DNA of 15,463 nucleotides from CF-72 sp051006215 (GTDB lineage: Bacteria; Chloroflexota; UBA6077; CF-72). The position numbers were made by a program, and so were the translations under genes. Below the pieces are notes generated by a model. The model did not search any database and was not told the origin of the DNA. It saw nothing but the letters and a program-made list of their open reading frames with translations. The stretch covers positions 1 through 15,463 of the forward strand of contig JBPCIO010000281.1 in the NCBI GenBank assembly GCA_051006215.1, given 5' to 3'. Every line of letters starts with the position of its first letter. Position 1 is the first letter of the stretch. Shown piece by piece: positions 1-7,836 of this stretch.

Positions 1-1026
1 GCCCCAGCCTGGCACATACACACCCGGCTCGACCGAAAAGACCATCCCCGGCCGCAGCACGTCATCTCCACGTGTCTGCGACAGCCACGGCGGCTCGTGC
101 ACTTCCAGACCGATCCCGTGTCCTAACCCGTGGGTGAAGGCGTCCGCATAGCCGGCCCTCGCGATCACTTCGCGAGACAGGGAGTCAGCTTCCCGACCGG
201 TCATGCCGGGCCGAAGGTGTTGCTCCACGTACTCCTGGGCTTCGAGCACAATCGCGTGCACGTCGGCTACGCGTGCGTCGTTAGGCGTGCCCAGACATAC
301 CGTGCGGGTCATGTCCGAGCAGTACCCATCCACTCTGGCGCCGATGTCGATCTTCAGCACCTCGCCTTGCTGAATTCGACGCTCTGATGGCACCGCGTGC
401 GGCACGCTGGCGTTGGGGCCGCAGGCCACGATCGAGGGGAAGCTGGTGCCATCCGCGTGCTCGATCAGATACAGCTCGACCATGCGCGCCACCTGACGTT
501 CGGTCAGCCCGGGCTCGATCTGCCGCAGCACCTCAGCCAGACACCGATCGAGCACGTCCACGGCTGCCTGCAAGCTGACCAGCTCCTCGGGGTCCTTGAT
601 GATTCGGAGCTCGTCGACAAGTTTGTCGCTTGGCTGAAGCTCCAGACTCGACACGTTCTTCAGATGCCTCGCGAGCTCGGACCATAGAGCGTAGGGCAAA
701 TGGATAGACTCGAAACCGAGACGCCGCAGGCCAAGCTTGGCGGCCAGCTCCGCAACGATCTGGGGCCCGCGGCTTCCAGCAGCGTACGTAATCACCTCAT
801 ACTCAGCTGACTCGAGCCGGGCCTGCTCGGTCGTACGCGGGTCGGTCAGCAGAAAAGCATTGTCGCTCGTGATGAGCAGGTATCCGGCCGAGTCACGCGG
901 GGGCAGGTCGTGACCGGTGTAGCCACTCAGGTAGTAGCGCGACTCTGGCTGCGACACTAGCAGAGCGTCCAGAGCATGGGTCTCGAGCGAGCGCCGCAGG
1001 CGTTCCAACCGTAGCGCGTAGCTCAT
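1..1026 (-). CDS. M24B-family Xaa-Pro aminopeptidase/dipeptidase, 3' end cut by window edge
   Basis: A 342-residue open frame runs without a stop from the ATG at 1026 to the left edge. Residues 1-140 look like the creatinase-type N-terminal domain and the rest like the pita-bread metallopeptidase fold. Metal ligands of the M24 family are visible: D227 (in KIDIG), D238 (in SDMTRT), H303 (in GLGHGIGLEVH) and E333 (in SVEPG). H210 (VPH) and H310 (VHEPP) match the proton-shuttle and substrate histidines. The fifth ligand, a C-terminal Glu, would lie beyond the window. Family members cleave X-Pro bonds in peptides in the cytoplasm, usually with Mn or Co. The ATG overlaps the topA stop codon (ATGA), so translation is probably coupled to topA. 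The family is clear; PepP-like versus PepQ-like specificity cannot be decided from the visible part. Confidence 0.92.
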   Translation of the reverse strand, partial: MSYALRLERLRRSLETHALDALLVSQPESRYYLSGYTGHDLPPRDSAGYLLITSDNAFLLTDPRTTEQARLESAEYEVITYAAGSRGPQIVAELAAKLGLRRLGFESIHLPYALWSELARHLKNVSSLELQPSDKLVDELRIIKDPEELVSLQAAVDVLDRCLAEVLRQIEPGLTERQVARMVELYLIEHADGTSFPSIVACGPNASVPHAVPSERRIQQGEVLKIDIGARVDGYCSDMTRTVCLGTPNDARVADVHAIVLEAQEYVEQHLRPGMTGREADSLSREVIARAGYADAFTHGLGHGIGLEVHEPPWLSQTRGDDVLRPGMVFSVEPGVYVPGWG

Positions 1027-3527
1027 GCTTTCTTGACGGCAGCGCGGCGGCTTGGCTTGACAAGGCTACGTTGCGCTGCGGCGCTGCCGGGCTTGGCTGG
1101 AGCCGTGCCATTCTTTTTCCCGGCGGCCGTGCCGTTCTTGGCTGCGGCCGTGGCGCTGGCGGGCTTGGCCTTCACGACCCGCGCGGTGGTTCTGGCTGGT
1201 TTGCTGCTTCTACCTGGCTTAGTTGCTCTGGGCTTCGGCCGTGGCGTGCCATTGGCGCCCTCGGCGGCTTCCTCGCCGTCTGCATTGGCGGCGCGTTCGC
1301 GCGGCGCGAAACGTGGCGGCGGCCCTTCGTGCTTGAGACAGCGAGTCCGGCCACGGCCCATGTCCACCTGCAGCCCACCGCACTCGGGACAGGCTTCCGT
1401 CAGCGGTCGGTTGAACGACACCCACTCGCACTCCGGCCAGTTGCCGCATGGGTAGAACACGCGGCCCTTCTTCGATCGCTTCTCGAGGACATCGCCACCA
1501 TCTACCGGACACACCACGCCGACGCGTTGCGCAAACGGCTTGGTTTCACCGCAATCGTGAGTCGACGTGTAAAACGGCCCATACCGGCCAGTTCGCAACT
1601 GCATCAGCACGCCGTGGCTGCAGTGCTCCTCTGGCGCGCCTGGCGGCAGCTCCTCGGGCAGGGGTCGGGTTTCTTTGTGCTCTGGGTAGCTGGTGCACGC
1701 CAGGAATCGGCCGAAGCGACCCTCTTTGATTACCATCGGGTGGCCCTGTGAACAGACCTCGTCGGTCGCGACTTCGGCAGGCTTGAGCCGCTCCACCTCG
1801 GTGTTCGCGCGCTCCAGGTCACGGTTCAGAGGATCGTAGAACTCCTGTACCACGGGCACCCACGGACGGTCACCCTGAGCGACTTCATCGAGTTTGTCCT
1901 CGAGGTGTGCGGTGAAATCAGGGTCCATGATGTCGCCGAATTGCTCCACGAGCACGTCGTTGACCACGACGCCCAGCTCGGTCGGCTTGAGACGCCTGCC
2001 GTCGCGTTCGACATATCCCCGATCCTGGATCGTAGACAAAATGGGTGCGTACGTACTCGGCCGCCCTACGCCTCGCTCTTCGAGAAACTTCACCAGGGTG
2101 GCTTCGGTGTAGCGCGGCGGGGGCTGGGTGAAGTGCTGGCCAGGAATGAGCTTGACCAGGTCCAGCAGGTCGCCCGCGGTTAGCTCGGGCAAGGGCTGGC
2201 GTTCCTCGTCCCCGGCATCGCTGTCTTCGTCCTGACCGGCTCGGTACAGGCTCAGAAAGCCCGCGAACTTCATGCGCTGGCCACTCACGCGGAACTTGTA
2301 CTTCGGTCGACTGGGGGCCTGCGCATCAACCTCGACGGTCGTGACATCGAACACTGCGGAGGCCATCTGAGACGCCAGGAATCGCTTCCAGATGAGGTCG
2401 TAGAGGCGCAGCTGCTCCGAGTTGAGCTCTCGAAGCGCTGCTGGCTCGCGAAAGACCGAAGTAGGGCGGATGGCTTCGTGAGCTTCTTGAGCGAGCTTGC
2501 TTCGCGTCTTATACGCCCGCGGCTCGCGCGGCATCATCCCGTCGGCGAGTTTGGTCTTGATGTACTCGCGCGCCTCTTCAACCGCTTCGCGGGCCACATT
2601 GACCGAGTCGGTCCGCATGTACGTGATCAGCCCGATCTCTTCGCCGCCAGCGATACTCACACCCTCGTACAGCTGCTGAGCAACGATCATCGTGCGGCGG
2701 GCGGTGAAACCCAGTTTGCGGCTGGCTTCCTGCTGCAAGGTGCTGGTGGTGAACGGAGCATCCGGATGCTGCTGTCGCTCACGCTCGCGCACTCCGGCCA
2801 CTGACCATGCCGCGCCGGCCAGATCGTCCTCGACCAGCGCTGTCTCGATGGCTGTGTGGAGATCGACCTTGTGCCCTTCGCGCTCGGTCAAGTTGGCCGT
2901 AAAGCTGACCTTCTGGTTCTGGCGGCGCGACAGCTCAGCCTGCAGTGACCAGTATTCGACTGGCACGAACGCGAGGATCTCGCGCTCACGGTCGACGATG
3001 ATGCGCACGGCAACTGACTGGACCCGCCCAGCGGACAGGCCGCGCCGAATTTTGCGCCCCAGGAAGTTGCTGACCGGGTAGCCGATCAGGCGGTCCAGCA
3101 CGCGCCGGGCTTGCTGGGCGTCGACGCGATCCATGTCGATCCCGCGCGGATTCTGCAGGGCAGCCAGAATTGCGCTCTTGGTGATCTCGTGGAACTCTAT
3201 GCGGCTGACCTGCTGATCGCTGTTCAACCCGAGGGCGGCGAGCAGATGCCACGCGATCGCCTCGCCTTCACGATCGGGGTCTGTCGCCAACCAAACAGAC
3301 GTCTTCCCGCGAGCATCTCCCTTGAGCTGCTTGACCACATCGCGACGCTCGGGCGGCACGACATACTGGGGTTCAAATTCGTGCTCGACGTCGACCCCCA
3401 ATTTGCTCTTGGGCAAATCGCGAACATGCCCAAAGCAAGCCCGAACGGTGTAGCTCGAGCCGAGGATTTTCTGGATAGTTGTGGCCTTAGCCTTCGATTC
3501 GACCACCACGAGACTCTGCTTGGCCAT
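1023..3527 (-). CDS. topA: DNA topoisomerase I (type IA)
   Basis: This is an 834-residue type IA topoisomerase that relaxes negative supercoils by nicking one strand through a 5'-phosphotyrosine. The TOPRIM domain at residues 1-120 carries E10 (VVVESKAKA) and the metal-binding DPDREGE at 83-89. The catalytic tyrosine is Y303 in ITYMRTDS, and GRVQS (167-171) and ERGVGRPSTYA (484-494) are typical of the family. Four C-terminal Cys/His ribbons follow: C592/H596/C611/H617; C636/H638/H657/C659; C673/C694/C700; C713/C716/C730/H733. The last ~85 residues are an Ala/Lys/Pro/Arg-rich, probably disordered basic tail. I chose the ATG at 3527 (MAKQSLVVVES) because the longer ATG at 3560 lies inside dprA and adds residues foreign to the family. 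It starts 7 bp after the dprA stop, and its TGA overlaps the next gene's ATG. Confidence 0.97.
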   Translation of the reverse strand: MAKQSLVVVESKAKATTIQKILGSSYTVRACFGHVRDLPKSKLGVDVEHEFEPQYVVPPERRDVVKQLKGDARGKTSVWLATDPDREGEAIAWHLLAALGLNSDQQVSRIEFHEITKSAILAALQNPRGIDMDRVDAQQARRVLDRLIGYPVSNFLGRKIRRGLSAGRVQSVAVRIIVDREREILAFVPVEYWSLQAELSRRQNQKVSFTANLTEREGHKVDLHTAIETALVEDDLAGAAWSVAGVRERERQQHPDAPFTTSTLQQEASRKLGFTARRTMIVAQQLYEGVSIAGGEEIGLITYMRTDSVNVAREAVEEAREYIKTKLADGMMPREPRAYKTRSKLAQEAHEAIRPTSVFREPAALRELNSEQLRLYDLIWKRFLASQMASAVFDVTTVEVDAQAPSRPKYKFRVSGQRMKFAGFLSLYRAGQDEDSDAGDEERQPLPELTAGDLLDLVKLIPGQHFTQPPPRYTEATLVKFLEERGVGRPSTYAPILSTIQDRGYVERDGRRLKPTELGVVVNDVLVEQFGDIMDPDFTAHLEDKLDEVAQGDRPWVPVVQEFYDPLNRDLERANTEVERLKPAEVATDEVCSQGHPMVIKEGRFGRFLACTSYPEHKETRPLPEELPPGAPEEHCSHGVLMQLRTGRYGPFYTSTHDCGETKPFAQRVGVVCPVDGGDVLEKRSKKGRVFYPCGNWPECEWVSFNRPLTEACPECGGLQVDMGRGRTRCLKHEGPPPRFAPRERAANADGEEAAEGANGTPRPKPRATKPGRSSKPARTTARVVKAKPASATAAAKNGTAAGKKNGTAPAKPGSAAAQRSLVKPSRRAAVKKA

Positions 3528-3534
3528 GTGTCTT

Positions 3535-4650
3535 CTACGCCCGGGTATACAGCATCGCACCTACCTGGCGTGCCAATCCTTTCAATTCGAGCATGGCCAA
3601 CGCCGCCGAAACTTGGCCGGCCCCAATCGCCAGGGTCCGTGCTAACTCGTCAACGTGACGGGGTTCACAATCGAGCCTCTGCCACACGGTCGTCTCCTCA
3701 GAACCGAGCTGCGGCACCTGCCCCACGGTGGGCTGAGCGTTGAGCAACGGATTTTGGGCGCTCAACACGTTCAGGATGTCGTCGGCGCTGGTGACGGGCG
3801 TGGCGCCCTGTTTGAGCAGCTCGTTCGGACCAACGCTCATCGGACTGAACACGCTGCCGGGCACCGCCATCACCTCACGGCCCTGCTCGAGCGCAAAGTC
3901 GGCCGTGATCATTGCGCCACTGCGCGCGCCAGCCTCGACAATCACCGTGCCAACCGACAGGCCCGAGATAATACGGTTGCGCCGCGGAAAGTTGACCGCA
4001 TCTGGCGGTACACCAGGCGCAAATTCCGACACGACTGCGCCCGCATCACTCTCCACGATCTGGCGCGCCAGGCCAGCGTTCTCGGCCGGGTAAACCTGGT
4101 CGAGCCCATTGCCCAGGACGGCGATGGTGCGGCCGCCCGCCTGGAGCGTGGCCCGATGGGCAGCCGTGTCGATACCTTTGGCGAGACCGCTGACGACGGT
4201 CACACCCGCCGCGGCCAGGTCACGCGCCAGGTATTCGGCAACAGCGTGACCGTACGTCGTAGCGCGCCGGGTGCCCACTACGCCGACGGCCTGTGCGTCG
4301 ACTGGGGTCAGTCGTCCGCGCACGAACAAGACCGGCGGAGGGTCGGCCACCTGGCGCAGGCCGCACGGATACTCGTCATCCAGCAACGTGAGCGCCCGAA
4401 TCTTCAACTGGGCCAAGCGGGCCGCGACGGCGGCTGGCGTCGTCTGCTCGCGCAATCGACGCAGCGAGTCGGCGGTACGGCGCTCCAATCCCGCCGCAGC
4501 GAGCTGAAGATCCGATGCCAGCCAGGCGCGGTGGGCACCTCCACAGATTTCCAGCAACCGTCGGAACCGCACCGGGCCAATGCCGGCGGCCATACTCAAT
4601 ATGACCCAGTATGCGCGCTCGTCCTCGATGACCGTCGCCACGCCCCACAA
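3535..4650 (-). CDS. dprA: DNA-processing protein DprA (Smf)
   Basis: DprA loads RecA onto incoming single-stranded DNA during natural transformation and is widespread beyond competent species. The protein is 371 residues from the TTG at 4650. An N-terminal SAM-like region (about 14-100) includes LSMAAGIGPVRFRRL. The extended Rossmann core carries VGVVGTRRATTYG (122-134), VVSGLAKGIDTAAH (152-165), FPRRNRIISGLS (221-232), VEAGARSGAMITA (238-250) and GPNELLKQGA (274-283). Residues ~318-371 form the C-terminal winged-helix domain. The start is uncertain: an in-frame TAG precedes the TTG directly, and a GTG at 4641 would give a protein three residues shorter. Both lie in or beside a perfect hairpin. 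It sits 39 bp after tpiA and 7 bp before topA; dprA-topA pairing is common in bacteria. Confidence 0.95.
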   Translation of the reverse strand: MWGVATVIEDERAYWVILSMAAGIGPVRFRRLLEICGGAHRAWLASDLQLAAAGLERRTADSLRRLREQTTPAAVAARLAQLKIRALTLLDDEYPCGLRQVADPPPVLFVRGRLTPVDAQAVGVVGTRRATTYGHAVAEYLARDLAAAGVTVVSGLAKGIDTAAHRATLQAGGRTIAVLGNGLDQVYPAENAGLARQIVESDAGAVVSEFAPGVPPDAVNFPRRNRIISGLSVGTVIVEAGARSGAMITADFALEQGREVMAVPGSVFSPMSVGPNELLKQGATPVTSADDILNVLSAQNPLLNAQPTVGQVPQLGSEETTVWQRLDCEPRHVDELARTLAIGAGQVSAALAMLELKGLARQVGAMLYTRA

Positions 4651-4659
4651 CTATGGGGC
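4642..4659 (-). promoter_or_regulatory. Perfect hairpin enclosing the dprA start
   Basis: On the coding strand GCCCCA and TGGGGC form a perfect 6-bp stem around the 6-nt loop TAGTTG. The loop contains the TTG start preceded by an in-frame TAG, and the alternative GTG start directly abuts the stem. There is no T-tract, so it is not an intrinsic terminator. It could limit ribosome access to dprA. Structure is seen; function is inferred. Confidence 0.4.
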
Positions 4660-4689
4660 AAAGAGCGTGCAGCGTCGTGCGATTAGCCT

Positions 4690-5451
4690 TCAAGCCTGCG
4701 TGGCAGCCAGGCGAACGATCTCGATGAACTGGTCTGGCTTCAGACTGGCGCCCCCAACCAGCGCGCCATCGATGTCAGGCTGGCCGATGAACGCCCCGAA
4801 ATTCTCGCCCGTGACGCTGCCGCCATACAGCACCTGGACTCCGTCGCCGATGGCTTGGCCGCCGACCTCGGAGACCGTGCGGCGGATGAGCCCGATCGTC
4901 GCGCTGGCCCCCTCGGGCGTGGCCGCGCGGCCCGTGCCAATCGCCCAGATCGGCTCGTATGCCATAACGACCGCCGACAGGTGCTCGACGCCGGTGAGGG
5001 CGGCACGCACCTGGCTGGCCACGACGGCTTCGGCTTCGCCACCCTCGTTCTGTTCGAGCGTTTCGCCGACGCACACGATGGGCACCAGTCCAGCCTGCAG
5101 GGCTGCGACAACCTTGCGACGCACAAGGGCATCGTCTTCGCAAAAGTACTGCCGGCGCTCGGAGTGGCCCACGATCACACACGTCGCCAGGCCTTCGAGC
5201 ATGCCTGGGGCGACTTCACCCGTAAAGGCGCCCTTCGGCTCGGGGTACACATTCTGGGCGCCCACGCCGATATCAGTACCCCGCAGGCGCTCGGCGATGG
5301 CCTCCAGCGAGACGAACGGAGGGCATACAATCCGCTCGACGCTCGAGTACAGCTGCAAACGGGGCAGCATGTCGTCAAGCAGGGCCAGACCTTCGGCGAT
5401 GGTCGTGTTCATCTTCCAATTGCCGGCCACGATCGGTCTTCGAGCGCTCAC
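4690..5451 (-). CDS. tpiA: Triosephosphate isomerase
   Basis: TIM interconverts dihydroxyacetone phosphate and glyceraldehyde 3-phosphate in the cytoplasm. The 253-residue protein is of normal length. All catalytic residues are present: N11 and K13 (AGNWKMN), H96 (IVGHSERR) and E166 (AYEPIWAIGTG, with flexible loop 6 following). The phosphate-binding LYGGSV lies at 208-213 and ALVGGASL at 230-237. The start is the GTG at 5451, giving MSARRPIVAGNWK. It overlaps the pgk TGA by 4 bp (GTGA), a classic coupling arrangement. The open frame continues upstream to 5796, but that extension is inside pgk and has no family similarity. Third gene of a gap-pgk-tpiA glycolytic operon. Confidence 0.97.
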   Translation of the reverse strand: MSARRPIVAGNWKMNTTIAEGLALLDDMLPRLQLYSSVERIVCPPFVSLEAIAERLRGTDIGVGAQNVYPEPKGAFTGEVAPGMLEGLATCVIVGHSERRQYFCEDDALVRRKVVAALQAGLVPIVCVGETLEQNEGGEAEAVVASQVRAALTGVEHLSAVVMAYEPIWAIGTGRAATPEGASATIGLIRRTVSEVGGQAIGDGVQVLYGGSVTGENFGAFIGQPDIDGALVGGASLKPDQFIEIVRLAATQA

Positions 5452-6626
5452 GAGCAATCGCTCCTCAGTGCGCCGACACCTGGCAGGACCTTGCCTTCGA
5501 TGAACTCGAGTGAGGCGCCGCCGCCCGTGGAGACATGCGTGAGCTTGGCGGCGAGACCAGCTTGCTCGACAGCCTGGACCGACTCGCCGCCGCCGACGAT
5601 GGTTGTCGCGCTCGAGGCGGCCATTGCTTGCGCGACGCTCAGTGTGCCAGCCGCGTAACGTGGATCTTCGAACACGCCCATCGGGCCGTTCCAAAGGACC
5701 GTACCGGACGCGGCAATCTCCGTCGTGAACCGCTCGATGGAGCCAGGTCCGATGTCGACGATCATCTCGTCGGAGCGAACCTGGTCCACCGCGCACGTGC
5801 GCGGTGCGGCAGTCCCTTTCAGGTCGGTCGTCACGACGACGTCGATAGGAAGCACGATTTTGTCGCCCCGAGCGAACAGGGCCTCGGCCGAGTCGACCAG
5901 GTCGGCTTCGACCAAGCTCTTGCCGACTTCTCGACCGTTGGCTTTCAGAAACGTATTGGCCATGCCGCCGCCGATGACAAGGCGGTCGACGCGGTCGATC
6001 AGGTTTTCGAGGACGGCCAGCTTCGACGAGATTTTTGCGCCGCCCACGATCGCTAGAAATGGACGCTTCGGGCGCTCCAGAGCGGCCCCAATGAAGGCGA
6101 TCTCTTTATCCATCAGCAGGCCGGCCACGGCCGGCAGGAATTCGGCCACGCCCGTGGTGGAGGCGTGCGCGCGGTGAGCCGTGCCGAAGGCATCGTTCAC
6201 GAACACGTCGGCTAGGCCGGCGAGTTGGCCCGCGAATCCCGACTCGTTGGCCTCCTCCTCAGGGTGAAAGCGGACATTTTCGAGGAGTACCACCTCGCCT
6301 GCATTGATCGCGCTGACCGCGTCCTCGGCCACGGCGCCGACGCAATCCGTACCGAACGCGCACGGCGCACCCAACACGTCTGCGACCCGCTGGGCGACCG
6401 GCCTGAGCGAATAGCGCTCAGACACCTTGCCGTCAGGTCGCCCCAGGTGCGACAGCAGGACCACCTTCGCGGCATGCTCGCGCAAATACTGGAGCGTTGG
6501 CAGGGCAGCCCGGATGCGGGTGTCGTCGGCCACCTCGCCAGCGTGCATGGGCACGTTGAAATCCACGCGGACAAGGGCGGTTTTACCGCTCCAGTCCACG
6601 TCGCGAACCGTGCAGAGGCGGCCCAC
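5448..6626 (-). CDS. pgk: Phosphoglycerate kinase
   Basis: PGK transfers phosphate from 1,3-bisphosphoglycerate to ADP, the first ATP-yielding step of lower glycolysis. The 392-residue length is typical of bacteria. Substrate-site signatures are present: VDFNVP (21-26), DDTRI with R37, SHLGRP (59-64), R119 in ENVRF and R152 in HRAHAS. The nucleotide lobe has GGAKISSK (195-202), GGGMANTF (219-226), WNGPMGVFE (312-320) and GGGES (345-349). The last motif is usually GGGDS/T, so a Glu replaces the usual Asp at 348. The start is the GTG at 6626, 2 nt after the gap stop codon; the N-terminus then aligns well with the family. AAAGG lies directly in front of the GTG, too close for a normal ribosome site, so coupling to gap is likely. 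The stop overlaps the tpiA start. Confidence 0.97.
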   Translation of the reverse strand: MGRLCTVRDVDWSGKTALVRVDFNVPMHAGEVADDTRIRAALPTLQYLREHAAKVVLLSHLGRPDGKVSERYSLRPVAQRVADVLGAPCAFGTDCVGAVAEDAVSAINAGEVVLLENVRFHPEEEANESGFAGQLAGLADVFVNDAFGTAHRAHASTTGVAEFLPAVAGLLMDKEIAFIGAALERPKRPFLAIVGGAKISSKLAVLENLIDRVDRLVIGGGMANTFLKANGREVGKSLVEADLVDSAEALFARGDKIVLPIDVVVTTDLKGTAAPRTCAVDQVRSDEMIVDIGPGSIERFTTEIAASGTVLWNGPMGVFEDPRYAAGTLSVAQAMAASSATTIVGGGESVQAVEQAGLAAKLTHVSTGGGASLEFIEGKVLPGVGALRSDCS

Positions 6627-6628
6627 CT

Positions 6629-7729
6629 TTAGCGCGTGCTGCTGACGGCAGCCTTGCCGCGGCTGGGTGTGCCGACGATGTCCTTGAGAATGGACCCATT
6701 CGTCGACGCTGGGGCTGAGCCACTCAGGTGGCGGGCGACGAAGGCGGTGATGTCCGACAGCCGGCAGGCGTAGCCGTACTCGTTGTCGTACCAGCTCACC
6801 ACTTTGGCCAGGTTGCCGACAACCAGAGTGTCCATGGCGCTGAAGATCGAGGAGCGCGAGTCACCCTTGAAGTCCATGGACACCAGCGGCTCCTCGGTCA
6901 CCCCGAGAATGCCCGCCATGCTGTCCTTGGCGTACTCGCGCATGGCTTGATTGATCTCGTCCTTGGTGGCATCGCGATCGAGGACGGCGGTGAAGTCGAT
7001 CACCGACACGGTCGAGGTCGGCACGCGGAACGCCATGCCCCCGAACCTACCCTGCAGCTCCGGGATCACCAGACCCACGGCCCGCGCGGCGCCGGTGGGC
7101 GAGGGAACGATATTCATGGCTGCGGCACGCGCGTCACGCAGGTCGCTGGCGGCGACGTCGAGGAGGCGTTGGGAGTTGGTGTACGAGTGGACGGTCGTCA
7201 ACAGGCCGCGCTGGATGCCGAAGCGGTCGAACAGTACCTTGGCAACCGGCGCCAGACCATTGGTCGTACACGACGCGTTCGAAATAATGGTGTGTTTGGC
7301 CGGGTCGAAACGGTCCTGGTTTACACCCAAAACGATGGTGATGTCCTCATTCTTTGCTGGCGCGGAGATGATGACCTTGTCGGCGCCAGCGGTGACGTGA
7401 GCCTTCGCCTTCGTAGCGTCGGTGAAGAACCCGGTCGACTCGACGACGATCTGCGCACCGAACTTCTTCCAGGGAATGTTGGCCGGATCACGTTCGGCGG
7501 TGACCTGAATCTCATGGCCATCGACGACAAACGACTTTTCGCGCGCCTCGACATCACCCGGGTAGACGCCGTAGTTGCTGTCGTACTTGAACAGGTGGGC
7601 GTTCGTAGCCGTGTCGAAGAGATCGTTGATGGCCACCACCTCGACCTCGTCGGGATGACGATCGAGTAGCGCCTTGAGGGCCTGCCGCCCGATGCGGCCA
7701 AAGCCATTGATGCCTACGCGGATTGGCAT
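6629..7729 (-). CDS. gap: Glyceraldehyde-3-phosphate dehydrogenase (type I)
   Basis: GAPDH oxidatively phosphorylates glyceraldehyde 3-phosphate to 1,3-bisphosphoglycerate. The N-terminal Rossmann motif is INGFGRIGR (7-15); the catalytic cysteine is C154 in SNASCTTN and its partner H181 is in TTVHSYTN. STGAARA is replaced by SPTGAARA (210-217), and WYDNEYGY lies at 313-320. Two features stand out. The S-loop reads LLDVAASDLRDAR where NAD-type enzymes usually have a D-x-PHKDLRRAR pattern, so the cofactor-linked Pro is Ala, while the INDL motif near D36-L37 remains NAD-like. The C-terminus also runs ~30 residues past the usual end (about 336-366) as a Ser/Ala/Gly-rich tail. The ATG at 7729 has a strong Shine-Dalgarno site. 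First gene of the glycolytic operon; pgk follows after 2 nt. Confidence 0.96.
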   Translation of the reverse strand: MPIRVGINGFGRIGRQALKALLDRHPDEVEVVAINDLFDTATNAHLFKYDSNYGVYPGDVEAREKSFVVDGHEIQVTAERDPANIPWKKFGAQIVVESTGFFTDATKAKAHVTAGADKVIISAPAKNEDITIVLGVNQDRFDPAKHTIISNASCTTNGLAPVAKVLFDRFGIQRGLLTTVHSYTNSQRLLDVAASDLRDARAAAMNIVPSPTGAARAVGLVIPELQGRFGGMAFRVPTSTVSVIDFTAVLDRDATKDEINQAMREYAKDSMAGILGVTEEPLVSMDFKGDSRSSIFSAMDTLVVGNLAKVVSWYDNEYGYACRLSDITAFVARHLSGSAPASTNGSILKDIVGTPSRGKAAVSSTR

Positions 7730-7736
7730 GCTGGGT

Positions 7737-7743
7737 CCCCTCC
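7737..7743 (-). promoter_or_regulatory. Strong Shine-Dalgarno site of gap
   Basis: GGAGGGG lies 7 nt before the gap ATG and fixes the start codon. It is one of the strongest ribosome-binding sites in the window, in keeping with high expression of a glycolytic gene. Confidence 0.85.
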
Positions 7744-7783
7744 AATTGAATGCTTCACGTCCACCGCGGACACGGGAAAAGCC

Positions 7784-7792
7784 AGTTTAGCA
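7784..7792 (-). promoter_or_regulatory. Candidate extended -10 promoter for gap-pgk-tpiA
   Basis: The 107-bp gap between the NfeD-type protease gene and gap contains TGCTAAACT on the coding strand, matching the extended -10 pattern TGnTAnnnT. It lies about 55 bp before the gap ATG. No convincing -35 box is seen. The gap is much larger than the 2-7 bp spacings between most neighbouring genes, which supports a separate promoter here. The match is short and could be chance. Confidence 0.3.
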
Positions 7793-7836
7793 GAGGGTCT
7801 CAGGTGGATCTCGCGGGCGCTACCTCGGCGAGCGCT

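Noticed and set aside
1071..1751. 226-codon plus-strand frame opposite the 3' end of topA
   Set aside because: Antisense of topA's ribbon and basic-tail coding region, with no independent start signal or motif.
3528..3560. Earlier ATG for topA
   Set aside because: Adds 11 residues (MRCCIPGRRRH) encoded inside dprA; the family begins at MAKQSLVVVES.
4642..4659. Hairpin as intrinsic terminator between tpiA and dprA
   Set aside because: No T-tract follows on either strand.
3655..4686. 343-codon open frame on the plus strand opposite dprA
   Set aside because: Antisense shadow of dprA in GC-rich DNA; its translation has no recognisable domain, whereas dprA has all its motifs.
4855..5658. 267-codon plus-strand frame opposite tpiA and pgk
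   Set aside because: It spans two well-supported genes on the other strand and shows no domain.
5452..5796. N-terminal extension of the tpiA frame
   Set aside because: Lies in another frame inside pgk, is Arg/Gly-rich and unlike TIM; the GTG at 5451 gives a standard-length enzyme.
6728..7669. 313-codon plus-strand frame opposite gap
   Set aside because: Antisense shadow of gap; composition is rich in His/Arg/Gly as expected from reverse reading and no family motif is seen.
7817..7835. GCGCT/AGCGC hairpin just after the NfeD-protease stop
   Set aside because: Only 5 bp with a 9-nt loop and no T-tract; too weak to call a terminator.
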